From NCBI GenBank assembly GCA_016868775.1, contig VGFT01000001.1:372001-436000 (forward strand): a stretch of 64,000 nt of DNA. Reading direction: 5' to 3'. Under the pieces are notes generated by a model that was not told the origin of the DNA, searched no databases, and saw only the letters and a program-made list of their open reading frames with translations. Of the stretch, positions 1 to 8,345 are shown one piece after another (position 1 is the stretch's first letter; every line of letters begins with the position of its first letter). Origin of the DNA: Bacteroidota bacterium. GTDB taxonomy: Bacteria > Bacteroidota > Bacteroidia > Chitinophagales > Chitinophagaceae. The position numbers and the translations under genes are program-made.

Positions 1-393
1 GTGCATTTTCAAGGAGATAGTTCCAATGCCATTCGCTTTACCGATGTAGATCCTGTTACAGCTACCGTAATGGCAGACTTAGATAAGAATGGATTCGATG
101 AGATCTATTTCGTTACGACGAGTGCCGGTTCGGGTTCCTATGGAAATCTAGTAGGCGTCTCTTCCAATAAAGACAAATCCCTTTCCCTTATGTACTTCCC
201 GGAAATGGATCCTAACGATAAACAACCCGGTAAACTGTTTGACGGATACGAAGGACACGATCGTTACGCCATCGAAAACAACGTATTGATCCGTCGATTC
301 CCCTACAAAGGCGATACCAATAACATGAAGTCGGTTCCCTATCAAATTATGATGGGAGAAGGCGGCTACATTGTTACGCCCAAGCGCAACTGA
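1..393 (+). CDS. PliI-like lysozyme inhibitor / FG-GAP-like protein, C-terminal part
   Basis: The window opens inside this gene. The GTG at base 1 is probably an internal valine, so the N-terminus is missing. The visible 130 residues contain a DLDKNGFDEIYF acidic calcium-loop-like segment, a GSGSYG stretch, then YEGHDRYAI and a VLIRRFPYK block near the end. This order resembles, from memory, periplasmic inhibitors of i-type lysozyme (PliI). If so, the product would be a periplasmic or secreted binder protecting the cell wall. An FG-GAP-type repeat protein is the main alternative. It converges on the TonB-dependent receptor gene, with the two stop codons directly adjacent. No regulatory sequence can be seen because the start lies outside the window. 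Confidence 0.5.
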   Translation: MHFQGDSSNAIRFTDVDPVTATVMADLDKNGFDEIYFVTTSAGSGSYGNLVGVSSNKDKSLSLMYFPEMDPNDKQPGKLFDGYEGHDRYAIENNVLIRRFPYKGDTNNMKSVPYQIMMGEGGYIVTPKRN

Positions 394-2838
394 TCAGAAT
401 TCCACGATCACACCCAGCGTAGGCAAGGCCCTTCCGTCGCGGTTGTCCAACAACACGGGAATGGCATTGCTCCCGTCCGCTTTCAACGGCGCACCATCCG
501 AAGTGGTAAATGCTGAATTGTCGGTCGTCCGCTTGAACGTATACTGCGGGATCCCCGCCGCTTGCGCCGCATATACATTCGTAATATCGAGAAAGAGATC
601 AAGCGTTACTTTTCTGTAATTCCATTTTTTATCGATGCGAAGATCGGCCGCATGAAAGGCAGGTAAGCGAAGCGTGTTCAACTGCGCATAATCAAATACA
701 CCCACGCCCAAGAGCTGATAGCTATATCGGCTGGCTACCGGATCGTAAGGTGTATAAGGTGCAGCGCCCTGATAGCGAAACTTCATCCCCACTTCCCAAT
801 TCTTTTTCAATTTATATCCACCGGTCAAACTGATCAGCACCCGATTGTCCCAGCTGGCCGGTGCATAACGCCCATTCGATCCGGTAAACTCACTTCGGTA
901 GAAGGTTCCACTGAATACACCGAACGCCCGCTTGGTCAATTTTTGCTGATACAATAACTCCAACCCGTATGCTCTTCCCTTACCTGTTGCCGTTAACGGT
1001 TCATTGCCTACGGCCCCAAAATCCGTTCCCTTGTTGGCCAAACTAATACCATCGATGGTGCTGATGGGATAGTTCGAGTAGCCTTTATAAAATCCCTCGA
1101 TCGTAACACGCGTGAACAGGTCGGGCAGAAATTCGATACCGGCAGCCCAATGGGTGCTGCGGATATAATCGCCCGGATTCGAAAGGGTACTGCTGCTGCT
1201 TGTAGGATTTTGATAGGCCAACATCGTATAAGAGGGCAGTCGATAATACAGACCATAGCTTGTGCTCAGGTTCCATTTTTCAGCTAAGGCATAACTCAAA
1301 CTAAGGCGTGGACTGAATTGTCGAAGGGGATTGGATTCGCTGTTCGATAAATTATTGGCATCAACCCGTACCCCGCCACTCCAGGCCAAACGATCAGCGA
1401 GCAAACGCCCGCCTACCTGCGCAAAGGCTCCATAGCGCCAAAATCCGAGATCGGTCAAGCTATTGATGAATGAGGCCGGTTGCACTACGGTTCCGCTTCC
1501 GTCCACTATTTGCGGACGCAGCAATTGATAAAAGGTATTGTCAAATTGAACATACTGCAAGACGGCGCCATAGCTCATCTTGATGCCGTTGTGGTTGCGA
1601 ACGACTTCCCAGCGCAGTTTGTTCTCCGTCTCCAGACTGCGTATCTGCGCCGTGCGGGGCGTATTGTCGGGATCTTGATTGTCCTCGTATTTATCTGCCT
1701 GATTGTTCAGCCGATTCCGACTCAAAGAAAGATTCCAATAGCCGCCGGCGATCAACCGCTTGAGCGTGGCGCCAAGGGTATAACTTTTTTGTTGGATCAG
1801 CGGATTGCTGTTGAGGACATATAATTTTTCGGGTGTGGCCGCCCGCGGAACACCGAAACTGAATTCATCGATGGAGCCGATTCCCAATACGCTGAAGGTG
1901 GTTTTGTTGTTGATGCGGGTGGTGGATTTGAATTGGAAGTCCCAGTAATTCGGCCGTATCGGCAGATCGATCGCCTCGAAAAGAAATTGCAGATAACTGC
2001 GTCGGGCTGAAGCGAGAAAAGTGGTTTTCTTTGAAAGGGGTCCGTCGAGCGTGATCGCCGCATCCGTGGCACTCAACCGAAAATTTCCCTGCAATTTCTC
2101 GGTGTTCCCATTTTTCTGTTTGAATTGAAACACGCTGCTCAAGGCATTGTCGTATTTGGCATCGAAGGCGGACGTGCTGAGTTTAACCTCCTCAATGAAG
2201 CTGACATTGAGGATGCCTTGTGGCCCGCCGCCACTGCCTTGCGTACTAAAGTGATTGATGATGGGCACTTCGATCCCGTCCAAATAAAAAACATTCTCCG
2301 ACGGTGATCCGCCGCGAATGAGAATATCGTTTCGAAAACTACCGCCCGATGCGCCTCCGCCCACACCGGGAAGCGATTGGATCACTTTACTGATATCGAA
2401 GTTGCCGCCCGGATTCGCACGGATCTCTTCGGTGGTGAGGCGCTGAATGCTCAGCGGACTTTCCAACGTAGCGGCTTTGGCCGTATTCTTTTTGGTGCCG
2501 ATGGATACGCCGGTTAATTCTTTGACCGAAGGCTCCATCTCGATCTCCAATACGATCTCGTTACCGGACGTGATCACCAAGTTGGGATACACACGCGTTT
2601 GATAACCTACGCCGCTGGCGGTGAGGGTATAAACATCCGGTTTCAGGTCGGTGATTCGATACGCTCCGGCGCTGTCGCTACTGGTTCTTTTGTTACCGGG
2701 TTCCAGCGAAAGATTCATCCGCGGTAGGGCTTCTTGGGTATTTCGGTTAATGACCCGGCCGCTGATGCGTCCTTGGGCTTCGGCTACGAAGCAACTCAAC
2801 AGTATACCGATTGGAAGCAATAAAAATCGAAAATGCAT
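394..2838 (-). CDS. TonB-dependent outer-membrane receptor with carboxypeptidase-like N-terminal domain
   Basis: Outer-membrane transporter of about 814 aa. The ORF track starts at a TTG (2850); the ATG at 2838 begins a normal signal peptide ending near AEAQ, so I prefer it. Residues about 25-105 form a carboxypeptidase-regulatory-like beta-sandwich (GRISGRVINRNTQEALP). A plug domain follows (RGGSPSENVFYLDGIEVP), then a long aromatic-rich beta-barrel finishing in GVIVEF, a typical outer-membrane terminal strand. No SusD partner is adjacent, so it is not an obvious polysaccharide-utilisation SusC. The substrate cannot be read from sequence; metal chelates, vitamins or peptides are all possible. 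It stands alone on the minus strand, divergent from the peroxidase gene. Confidence 0.85.
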   Translation of the reverse strand: MHFRFLLLPIGILLSCFVAEAQGRISGRVINRNTQEALPRMNLSLEPGNKRTSSDSAGAYRITDLKPDVYTLTASGVGYQTRVYPNLVITSGNEIVLEIEMEPSVKELTGVSIGTKKNTAKAATLESPLSIQRLTTEEIRANPGGNFDISKVIQSLPGVGGGASGGSFRNDILIRGGSPSENVFYLDGIEVPIINHFSTQGSGGGPQGILNVSFIEEVKLSTSAFDAKYDNALSSVFQFKQKNGNTEKLQGNFRLSATDAAITLDGPLSKKTTFLASARRSYLQFLFEAIDLPIRPNYWDFQFKSTTRINNKTTFSVLGIGSIDEFSFGVPRAATPEKLYVLNSNPLIQQKSYTLGATLKRLIAGGYWNLSLSRNRLNNQADKYEDNQDPDNTPRTAQIRSLETENKLRWEVVRNHNGIKMSYGAVLQYVQFDNTFYQLLRPQIVDGSGTVVQPASFINSLTDLGFWRYGAFAQVGGRLLADRLAWSGGVRVDANNLSNSESNPLRQFSPRLSLSYALAEKWNLSTSYGLYYRLPSYTMLAYQNPTSSSSTLSNPGDYIRSTHWAAGIEFLPDLFTRVTIEGFYKGYSNYPISTIDGISLANKGTDFGAVGNEPLTATGKGRAYGLELLYQQKLTKRAFGVFSGTFYRSEFTGSNGRYAPASWDNRVLISLTGGYKLKKNWEVGMKFRYQGAAPYTPYDPVASRYSYQLLGVGVFDYAQLNTLRLPAFHAADLRIDKKWNYRKVTLDLFLDITNVYAAQAAGIPQYTFKRTTDNSAFTTSDGAPLKADGSNAIPVLLDNRDGRALPTLGVIVEF

Positions 2839-2973
2839 ACAGATTATCAAATGGTTAACCCCTTAAACAAGTTCGGAGGCGTAAAGTTGGGGGCGGCCTC
2901 ATACTGCCACATTTCCGTACCTTCCCTTAAACATTCCGGTCTCTCGCAAGTCTAACCCGAATTAATTCGCCAC

Positions 2974-4164
2974 ATGTACCCTAGCCCTGCTACCAATCGA
3001 ACGTTTGTTTCTATCTTATTGATAATCATAACTTTAGGATGTAATAAGAACGGAGGTGATCAAGATCCCTATGCGGCCATTCAGGCTACTTTCGGTACCC
3101 GGATCGATCCGAATAACCTGGCCAATTACGCCAATCAGGGCAAGCCTGCTTTCATCAACAAGGATAATTCGGCGGGAAATAACATTACGAATGCCAAGGC
3201 CACCTTGGGAAGGGTGTTGTTTTATGACAAACAGCTCAGCATCGACAATACGGTTGCATGTGGCAGTTGTCACATTCAACAATTTGCGTTTGGGGATACG
3301 GCGATTGCCAGTTTGGGCGTGCAAAATGGTCGCACGGGCCGGCATTCCATGCGCTTGATCAATGCCCGGTTTAGCAACGAGATAAAATTTTTCTGGGATG
3401 AGCGGGCGGCCACTTTGGAGCAGCAGACCACGCAACCAATACTAGATCATGCCGAGATGGGGTTCAGCGGACAGAACGGTCGACCTAACCTCGCGGACTT
3501 GCTAAGCAAGTTGTCTAACATTGGCTACTACAAAGAATTGTTCCAATTCGTTTATGGCGATCAAAACATTACGGAACCGAGAATGCAGGAATGCTTGTCG
3601 CAGTTTGTGCGTAGCATTCAATCGTTCGACTCCAAGTACGATGTGGGACGTGCACAGGTGACTCAAGAGCAACAAGGCTTTCCAAATTTTTCGCAGCAGG
3701 AGAATATGGGAAAAAATTTATTTCTAATGCCGCCGCAGTTCAATCCCAATGGTGTGCGGATGGGTGGTGGATTGGGTTGTGGCGGTTGTCATGCCGCTCC
3801 GGAATTTGACATCGACCCCAACAGCGGGAACAACGGCATCATTGGGGTCTTGAACGGACCGGGTATTGATATCAATAATACGCGGTCTCCGTCGTTGCGG
3901 GATTTGGCCGGACCAACCGGTCAGCCAAACGGACCAATGATGCACACCGGTAATCTCCGCTCCCTGCAAGCAGTCATCGGACATTACGGACAGATCAACT
4001 TGGCTCCAGGCAATACGCGTCTGGATCCAAGACTTCGTCCCAACGGCGTCGGACAACAATTAAATCTCAATCAAACAGAAGTAGATGCTGTAATGGCATT
4101 CTTGCGCGCCCTCACGGGAAATGCGGTGTATACGAGTGAGAAATGGAGCAATCCGTTTAGATGA
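2974..4164 (+). CDS. Di-heme cytochrome c peroxidase / MauG-family lipoprotein
   Basis: Periplasmic c-type cytochrome of 396 aa, probably reducing hydrogen peroxide or oxidising a protein or small substrate. Two heme-binding CXXCH motifs are visible: CGSCH at about residue 96 and CGGCH at about residue 269, the hallmark of the CCP/MauG family. The signal peptide ends in a lipobox-like ITLGC with Cys23, so it is probably a membrane-anchored lipoprotein. Blocks such as GRVLFYDKQLS and FWDERAATLEQQ fit the bacterial CCP fold. It is monocistronic: its 3' end runs into a TTTAGGG-type repeat island and then converges on a PorP/SprF gene. Peroxidase cannot be told from MauG-like oxidase by sequence alone. 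Confidence 0.85.
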   Translation: MYPSPATNRTFVSILLIIITLGCNKNGGDQDPYAAIQATFGTRIDPNNLANYANQGKPAFINKDNSAGNNITNAKATLGRVLFYDKQLSIDNTVACGSCHIQQFAFGDTAIASLGVQNGRTGRHSMRLINARFSNEIKFFWDERAATLEQQTTQPILDHAEMGFSGQNGRPNLADLLSKLSNIGYYKELFQFVYGDQNITEPRMQECLSQFVRSIQSFDSKYDVGRAQVTQEQQGFPNFSQQENMGKNLFLMPPQFNPNGVRMGGGLGCGGCHAAPEFDIDPNSGNNGIIGVLNGPGIDINNTRSPSLRDLAGPTGQPNGPMMHTGNLRSLQAVIGHYGQINLAPGNTRLDPRLRPNGVGQQLNLNQTEVDAVMAFLRALTGNAVYTSEKWSNPFR

Positions 4165-4217
4165 AAGTTTAGGGTTTAACAATAAAACCTAAACGCTGTT
4201 CTCTAAATGCTAAACGT
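4154..4217. repeat. TTTAGGG-type intergenic word island, copy 1
   Basis: Array of GTTTAG/GTTTAGGG words on the left and CTAAAC words on the right, between convergent genes. The leftmost CGTTTAG overlaps the last codons of the peroxidase gene, and the right arm ends 8 nt from the PorP/SprF stop. The arms are imperfectly complementary and could fold as a hairpin acting on both transcripts. The same words recur in four other intergenic places in this window. Confidence 0.7.
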
Positions 4218-4225
4218 TAAAGCAA

Positions 4226-5248
4226 CTACCAAACATTCCTCGGGCATCCATCCGGATATTTATTCCCAATCAGAAATCCGATCAGGAATTCATGTGTGCC
4301 TTTGCTGAAATTATTCAGCCGGGAGGTGGTGTAATCGTACGCGTATCCCATTTGAATGTTGGAGATGTTCATGCCTAACATAGCGGCGAAACCGTCTTGG
4401 TGCCGATAGCTGGCGCCTAGCCAGGCCAGGTTTCGGAATTGTAGTTTGAGATTGCCTTCGACTTGAACCGGAAGGGGTTGAATGTATTTCACCATCAGGG
4501 AAGGGATCAGGTTAAAATTCTCCCCGAGAAGTGCCCGATAACCGGCAGTAGCGAACAGGTGCGGAACGGTCTTTCCGGTTTGGGGACGAATGTATCCGTC
4601 CGTGAAATCAATGGTTTGCGGAACGATCTGTTGAGCGGAGAGTCCCACAAAATAATCAGCCGAGTAGAGATACAATCCGGCGCTCATATCCAACCGGGTT
4701 CGGTTCAGATAGCCCGAGGTGAAAACGACCGGATCGACGGTAACATCTCCAAAGTTCAATTTGGCTGCATCCAATCCGATTCGGTTGAGTCCGATCCCCA
4801 ATCCGGCTGCGAGTGTGGTACGCAATCCCAATGGCAAATGATGGGCGTAGGTGGCTTGGGCGGTGACGGTGCTGAGCGGACCGGTCACGTCTTGTACCAC
4901 CTGTAATCCGATGCCGTGGTGTGGATCAGGGGCCTCGTATTCTTCCCAATAACTTCTTCCACGCGGATTTTCTCCGGGGGTGGGAAAAGAAGTGGGTGCG
5001 TTTCGGCTGCTCTTCTTATTCAATGCACCGTGCATGGAAAAATAAGTGGTAACCGGTGCATCCTGAATGCCTACCCATTGTCGACGATAGCTGGCTTTCA
5101 GGTCCACATAGCTTTCTATCCCCGTGATCGCGGGATTGAGGATGTATTGATTCAAGATGTATTGGGTATAGTGGGGTTTTTGCTGGGCACCGACCGATTG
5201 AGTCGCCGCCAACAAAGTCACCATAATTATGATACCATATCGATTCAT
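4226..5248 (-). CDS. PorP/SprF family type IX secretion outer-membrane protein (distal copy)
   Basis: 340-aa outer-membrane beta-barrel of the PorP/SprF family. After a signal peptide ending GAQ comes the family signature YTQYILNQYILNPAITG, followed by YRRQWVGIQDAP and barrel strands. Family members such as SprF of Flavobacterium johnsoniae are needed for secretion or surface anchoring of partner proteins carrying type B C-terminal sorting domains. It is the last gene of a five-gene minus-strand operon, 19 nt after the OmpA-like gene, so the giant type B proteins encoded upstream are its likely clients. A second PorP/SprF lies upstream of the OmpA-like gene. The C-terminus is complete; a repeat island lies just past the stop. 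Confidence 0.9.
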   Translation of the reverse strand: MNRYGIIIMVTLLAATQSVGAQQKPHYTQYILNQYILNPAITGIESYVDLKASYRRQWVGIQDAPVTTYFSMHGALNKKSSRNAPTSFPTPGENPRGRSYWEEYEAPDPHHGIGLQVVQDVTGPLSTVTAQATYAHHLPLGLRTTLAAGLGIGLNRIGLDAAKLNFGDVTVDPVVFTSGYLNRTRLDMSAGLYLYSADYFVGLSAQQIVPQTIDFTDGYIRPQTGKTVPHLFATAGYRALLGENFNLIPSLMVKYIQPLPVQVEGNLKLQFRNLAWLGASYRHQDGFAAMLGMNISNIQMGYAYDYTTSRLNNFSKGTHEFLIGFLIGNKYPDGCPRNVW

Positions 5249-5267
5249 CCTCTCCTCATTCGTGTTT

Positions 5268-7271
5268 CTAATTTTTTAAGACTTTGAATTCGGTGCGGCG
5301 GTTCTTGGCGCGTCCGGCCGGATTATCCTTACCGTTGATTCGGTTTGGCTCAAGCGGGAGGGATTCCCCATATCCTTTTGACTGGAGCTGTGTTTCCTGA
5401 ACGCCTCGACCAATCAGGTAATCAACCACCGAGTGCGCACGGCGGTTTGAAAGATCCAGGTTATAGGAATCGGAGCCAATATCATCGGTGTGCGAACGAA
5501 TCTCGATCACCGTATTCGGATTGCCGATCAATAGGGTTGCTAAAGAATCCAATACCGGGAAGGAGACCGGTTGCAAGGTGGCCTTGTTGAAGTCATATAA
5601 AATATTGGGGATCTCTACAATGGTGCCTACGGGTGGTAAAGGGGGTGGCAGCGGGCGTATGCAAAAGGCACGAGTCGTAAACTCCAGTTGGTCGATCTCC
5701 ATTTCCTCCGGAACCGAAGCGATTGAGATGGTATCGGCATAGCCATCCATGCGAGCGATGGCTTTCAGGGGACGAGGATCTTGCAGGACCACTTGAAATT
5801 GTCCGGCAGCATCGGTTTGTTTGGTGGTTAGAACATTTCCTGTTGCAGTATCCCGTATTTCTATTTGAACGCCTGCAACCGGTGCCAGATTCGAACAAGA
5901 AACTACGGAACCTTTTATGGTGCGGGAAGGAATACGCCGTTGCAGATCAAACAATTCCAAACAACAGGCAGCGTCACGATCGGAACTAAGTATTACATCG
6001 GACAGAATATTCTTGGCAGTACCACGTGTATACATATAAATATCATCCTTAACAGAGTTGACCGGATAGCCTAAATTAACCGGCTCACTCCATTTACCAA
6101 CCACTCCCTTGCTTTGGAAAAAATCAAATCCCCCCATACCAATACGACCGTTACAAGAAAAGATCAGGGAGCCGCTGGGTGCATGATAGAAAGGAGCCTG
6201 TTCATCATCCACTGTATTAATGGTAGCGCCCAGGTTCTGCGCGGTTCCGGGCAAACCGTTTTCCATTGACACTACCCAGAGGTCGTATCCCCCTTTACCC
6301 CCCGCGCGGTTACTGGAGAAATACAGATATTTTCCATCAGCGCTTAGGTGAGGCTGTTGGTTGTTGCTGCCCGGCTCGTTGACAGATGGACCAAGTTCTA
6401 CGGGATTCGTCCACTCACCACCATCTTTTTTAGAAGTATAAATTACCGTCGATTTTTTATCCCCCTTCAACGACCAGCCGGTGAAAAACATCGTCTTTCC
6501 GTCTGGAGTAAGCGTAACGGCAGCTTGGTGCATTTCGCCTGCCTGGGGTAGATACAGGGGGCGAACGATGGCGGTATCTTTTTGATACACGGCCTGAAAG
6601 ACCCGGTTCACATATTGTTTTCCTTTCGCATCCGGGTCCACCGTTCTTGTAGAGGTAAATAGCAACGTATTGTTATCCATCCAAACAGGTGCGTAACTGG
6701 CTCCTTTTAAATTTAGCCGATAGCGGGATTTATTTAAGGTGTAATACTGCAAACCCTTCTTATTCATCTCGGATTCTACGAATGCCAAATTCTTCACCTC
6801 CCGGTTGGCGCTTTTGCGAACCGCATCATCTACCTGATAATCCAACAAAAATTGCTGAAACTCCTTTGCGGCATTTTGGTATTGTCCCAAGGCGCGGAGT
6901 TGTTGGCCGTAATAGTAACGTGCCAACGGATAGAAGTTGGTCTTTGCGTCGATCACTTTTTTATAAACCGGGGCTGCCTTTGACGGGTAGTTCAGGTGAC
7001 GATAGCATTCTGCTACACGATACGTCACCTCCAACGGATTGGTCGCATCCTTGTCGGTCTTTCCCTTTCCCTTTTGCGGCGCATAGGGATTGTACTCCCC
7101 CTGCTGGTCCTCATCGGTACCAGCCAGGTATTTTTCAAAATACTCCACCGCAGAGGCATAGTCGCCTTTTCTATAATATTCATTGGCGCCTTTTAAATAG
7201 TCCACCACGAATTGAGCGGAGGCAGTCAGCATCAAGCCCATCATACCGAATAATAAGAAGATTCTTTTCAT
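5268..7271 (-). CDS. PorE-like OmpA family protein (TPR, PD40 propeller, CarboxypepD_reg-like, OmpA)
   Basis: About 667 aa from the ATG at 7271; the longer ORF start at 7319 precedes the signal peptide and is unlikely. Domain order: signal peptide ending SAQ, TPR-like helices (about 20-200), PD40/WD40-like propeller repeats (TPDGKTMFFTGW, SADGKYLYFSSN, about 210-430), a carboxypeptidase-like sandwich (about 455-540), and an OmpA domain (about 560-667). In the last, RSHTDDIGSDSYNLDLSNRR keeps the Asp and Arg that bind peptidoglycan. This architecture matches T9SS PorE. Unlike the P. gingivalis lipoprotein there is no lipobox cysteine, so it is probably soluble in the periplasm. It lies between two PorP/SprF genes and likely tethers the secretion unit to the cell wall. 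Confidence 0.88.
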   Translation of the reverse strand: MKRIFLLFGMMGLMLTASAQFVVDYLKGANEYYRKGDYASAVEYFEKYLAGTDEDQQGEYNPYAPQKGKGKTDKDATNPLEVTYRVAECYRHLNYPSKAAPVYKKVIDAKTNFYPLARYYYGQQLRALGQYQNAAKEFQQFLLDYQVDDAVRKSANREVKNLAFVESEMNKKGLQYYTLNKSRYRLNLKGASYAPVWMDNNTLLFTSTRTVDPDAKGKQYVNRVFQAVYQKDTAIVRPLYLPQAGEMHQAAVTLTPDGKTMFFTGWSLKGDKKSTVIYTSKKDGGEWTNPVELGPSVNEPGSNNQQPHLSADGKYLYFSSNRAGGKGGYDLWVVSMENGLPGTAQNLGATINTVDDEQAPFYHAPSGSLIFSCNGRIGMGGFDFFQSKGVVGKWSEPVNLGYPVNSVKDDIYMYTRGTAKNILSDVILSSDRDAACCLELFDLQRRIPSRTIKGSVVSCSNLAPVAGVQIEIRDTATGNVLTTKQTDAAGQFQVVLQDPRPLKAIARMDGYADTISIASVPEEMEIDQLEFTTRAFCIRPLPPPLPPVGTIVEIPNILYDFNKATLQPVSFPVLDSLATLLIGNPNTVIEIRSHTDDIGSDSYNLDLSNRRAHSVVDYLIGRGVQETQLQSKGYGESLPLEPNRINGKDNPAGRAKNRRTEFKVLKN

Positions 7272-7299
7272 ATGCAGAGTTTGCTGGGTATAAAAAAGG

Positions 7300-8325
7300 T
7301 TAGAGTCGGGGGCAAACAAATTCCACCTCCGGGGTTTTGGTCGATTTCTTTCCGATGATCGATAAGGAGATCTCGAAGCTATTCGCCCCGTTTACCAACT
7401 TGCCCAGATCGGAGGTATTGATGTCGTAGCTGGCGCCCAACATCATATTCCGGTAGGTAAAACCAAAGAAGGGTGCCACCGCATCTTCAAAACGGTAATT
7501 GGCGCCGATCAGCACACTCACATCACCGGTAGCTTTATACTGTCCGTATGCGCCAACCATTTTTTCAGAGGCCGTTCCCTGTTTCAGATAAAGCAAGTTG
7601 GGCGTCAGGCTAAATTGATCGTTGAAGGCAATGCGAACACCGCCATGGAACGTATAGCGCATGGGGAAGCGAGCATCTCCTGTAGCCCCAAACCTATCAT
7701 CGGGTTGGGTGAGGTGAGACGCAGAGAGACCGGCATAGAGATTCGCTTTTTGTCCGGGTTTCGCATCAAAATACAATACCCCGGCTCCGATATCGAACGC
7801 AGAAGCAGCCGTTCGACTCAATACTTCCGTAGAAGGTGTGCCGGGATTGTATCCAAACACCGGATTCCATTGATCTCCAAACGTCATCTTGCTTCGATCA
7901 AATCGACGCTGGATCATTCCGGCCTGAATACCAAACACCATTCGCTTGGTCAGGTCCGGACCAAATTTTACTCCGGTATAGGAAACATTTCCATAGGCTG
8001 TGGTATATCCATAGCCGCCGTCGCCTGCAGTTTGTTTTAAGATACTTACGCCCACATTGATGTTTTTCTCCGTAGTGATCTCGGCGGTTGCTCCATACGT
8101 GGTAAACGGAGTCGTGATCGAACCCCATTGGTTTCGGTACACCCCGGATATCCGGTATTGACCATCAAATGCACCGGTCAGGGCCGGATTTAACCAAGAG
8201 GGATACACATAGTACTGAGAGAAATGCGGGTCGACCTGTGCCCGAGCAGTACCGGCTACGAATAAAGCCAACAGGGGCAGGAAGGCGCGTGGAATACGAA
8301 GTGGCATCGATAAAGTTTTGGTCAT
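7300..8325 (-). CDS. PorP/SprF family type IX secretion outer-membrane protein (proximal copy)
   Basis: 341-aa beta-barrel protein with a signal peptide ending TARAQ and the PorP/SprF signature FSQYYVYPSWLNPALTG, then YRNQWGSITTPF. It lies 20 nt after the 1543-aa type B sorting-domain gene and 28 nt before the PorE-like gene, in the middle of the operon. It resembles the distal PorP/SprF only at family level, so the pair are diverged paralogues and may serve different clients. Internal ATG codons (for example MPLRIP) allow a slightly later start. The terminal VEFVCPRL is unusual for a barrel, which normally ends in an aromatic residue; the last strand may lie a little earlier. Confidence 0.9.
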   Translation of the reverse strand: MTKTLSMPLRIPRAFLPLLALFVAGTARAQVDPHFSQYYVYPSWLNPALTGAFDGQYRISGVYRNQWGSITTPFTTYGATAEITTEKNINVGVSILKQTAGDGGYGYTTAYGNVSYTGVKFGPDLTKRMVFGIQAGMIQRRFDRSKMTFGDQWNPVFGYNPGTPSTEVLSRTAASAFDIGAGVLYFDAKPGQKANLYAGLSASHLTQPDDRFGATGDARFPMRYTFHGGVRIAFNDQFSLTPNLLYLKQGTASEKMVGAYGQYKATGDVSVLIGANYRFEDAVAPFFGFTYRNMMLGASYDINTSDLGKLVNGANSFEISLSIIGKKSTKTPEVEFVCPRL

Positions 8326-8345
8326 ATAAAATAGTTGGTCTTGGC

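Noticed and set aside
6689-7303. 204-aa plus-strand ORF opposite the PorE-like gene
   Set aside because: No recognisable domain, atypical Pro/Arg/Ser composition, antisense to a solid gene.
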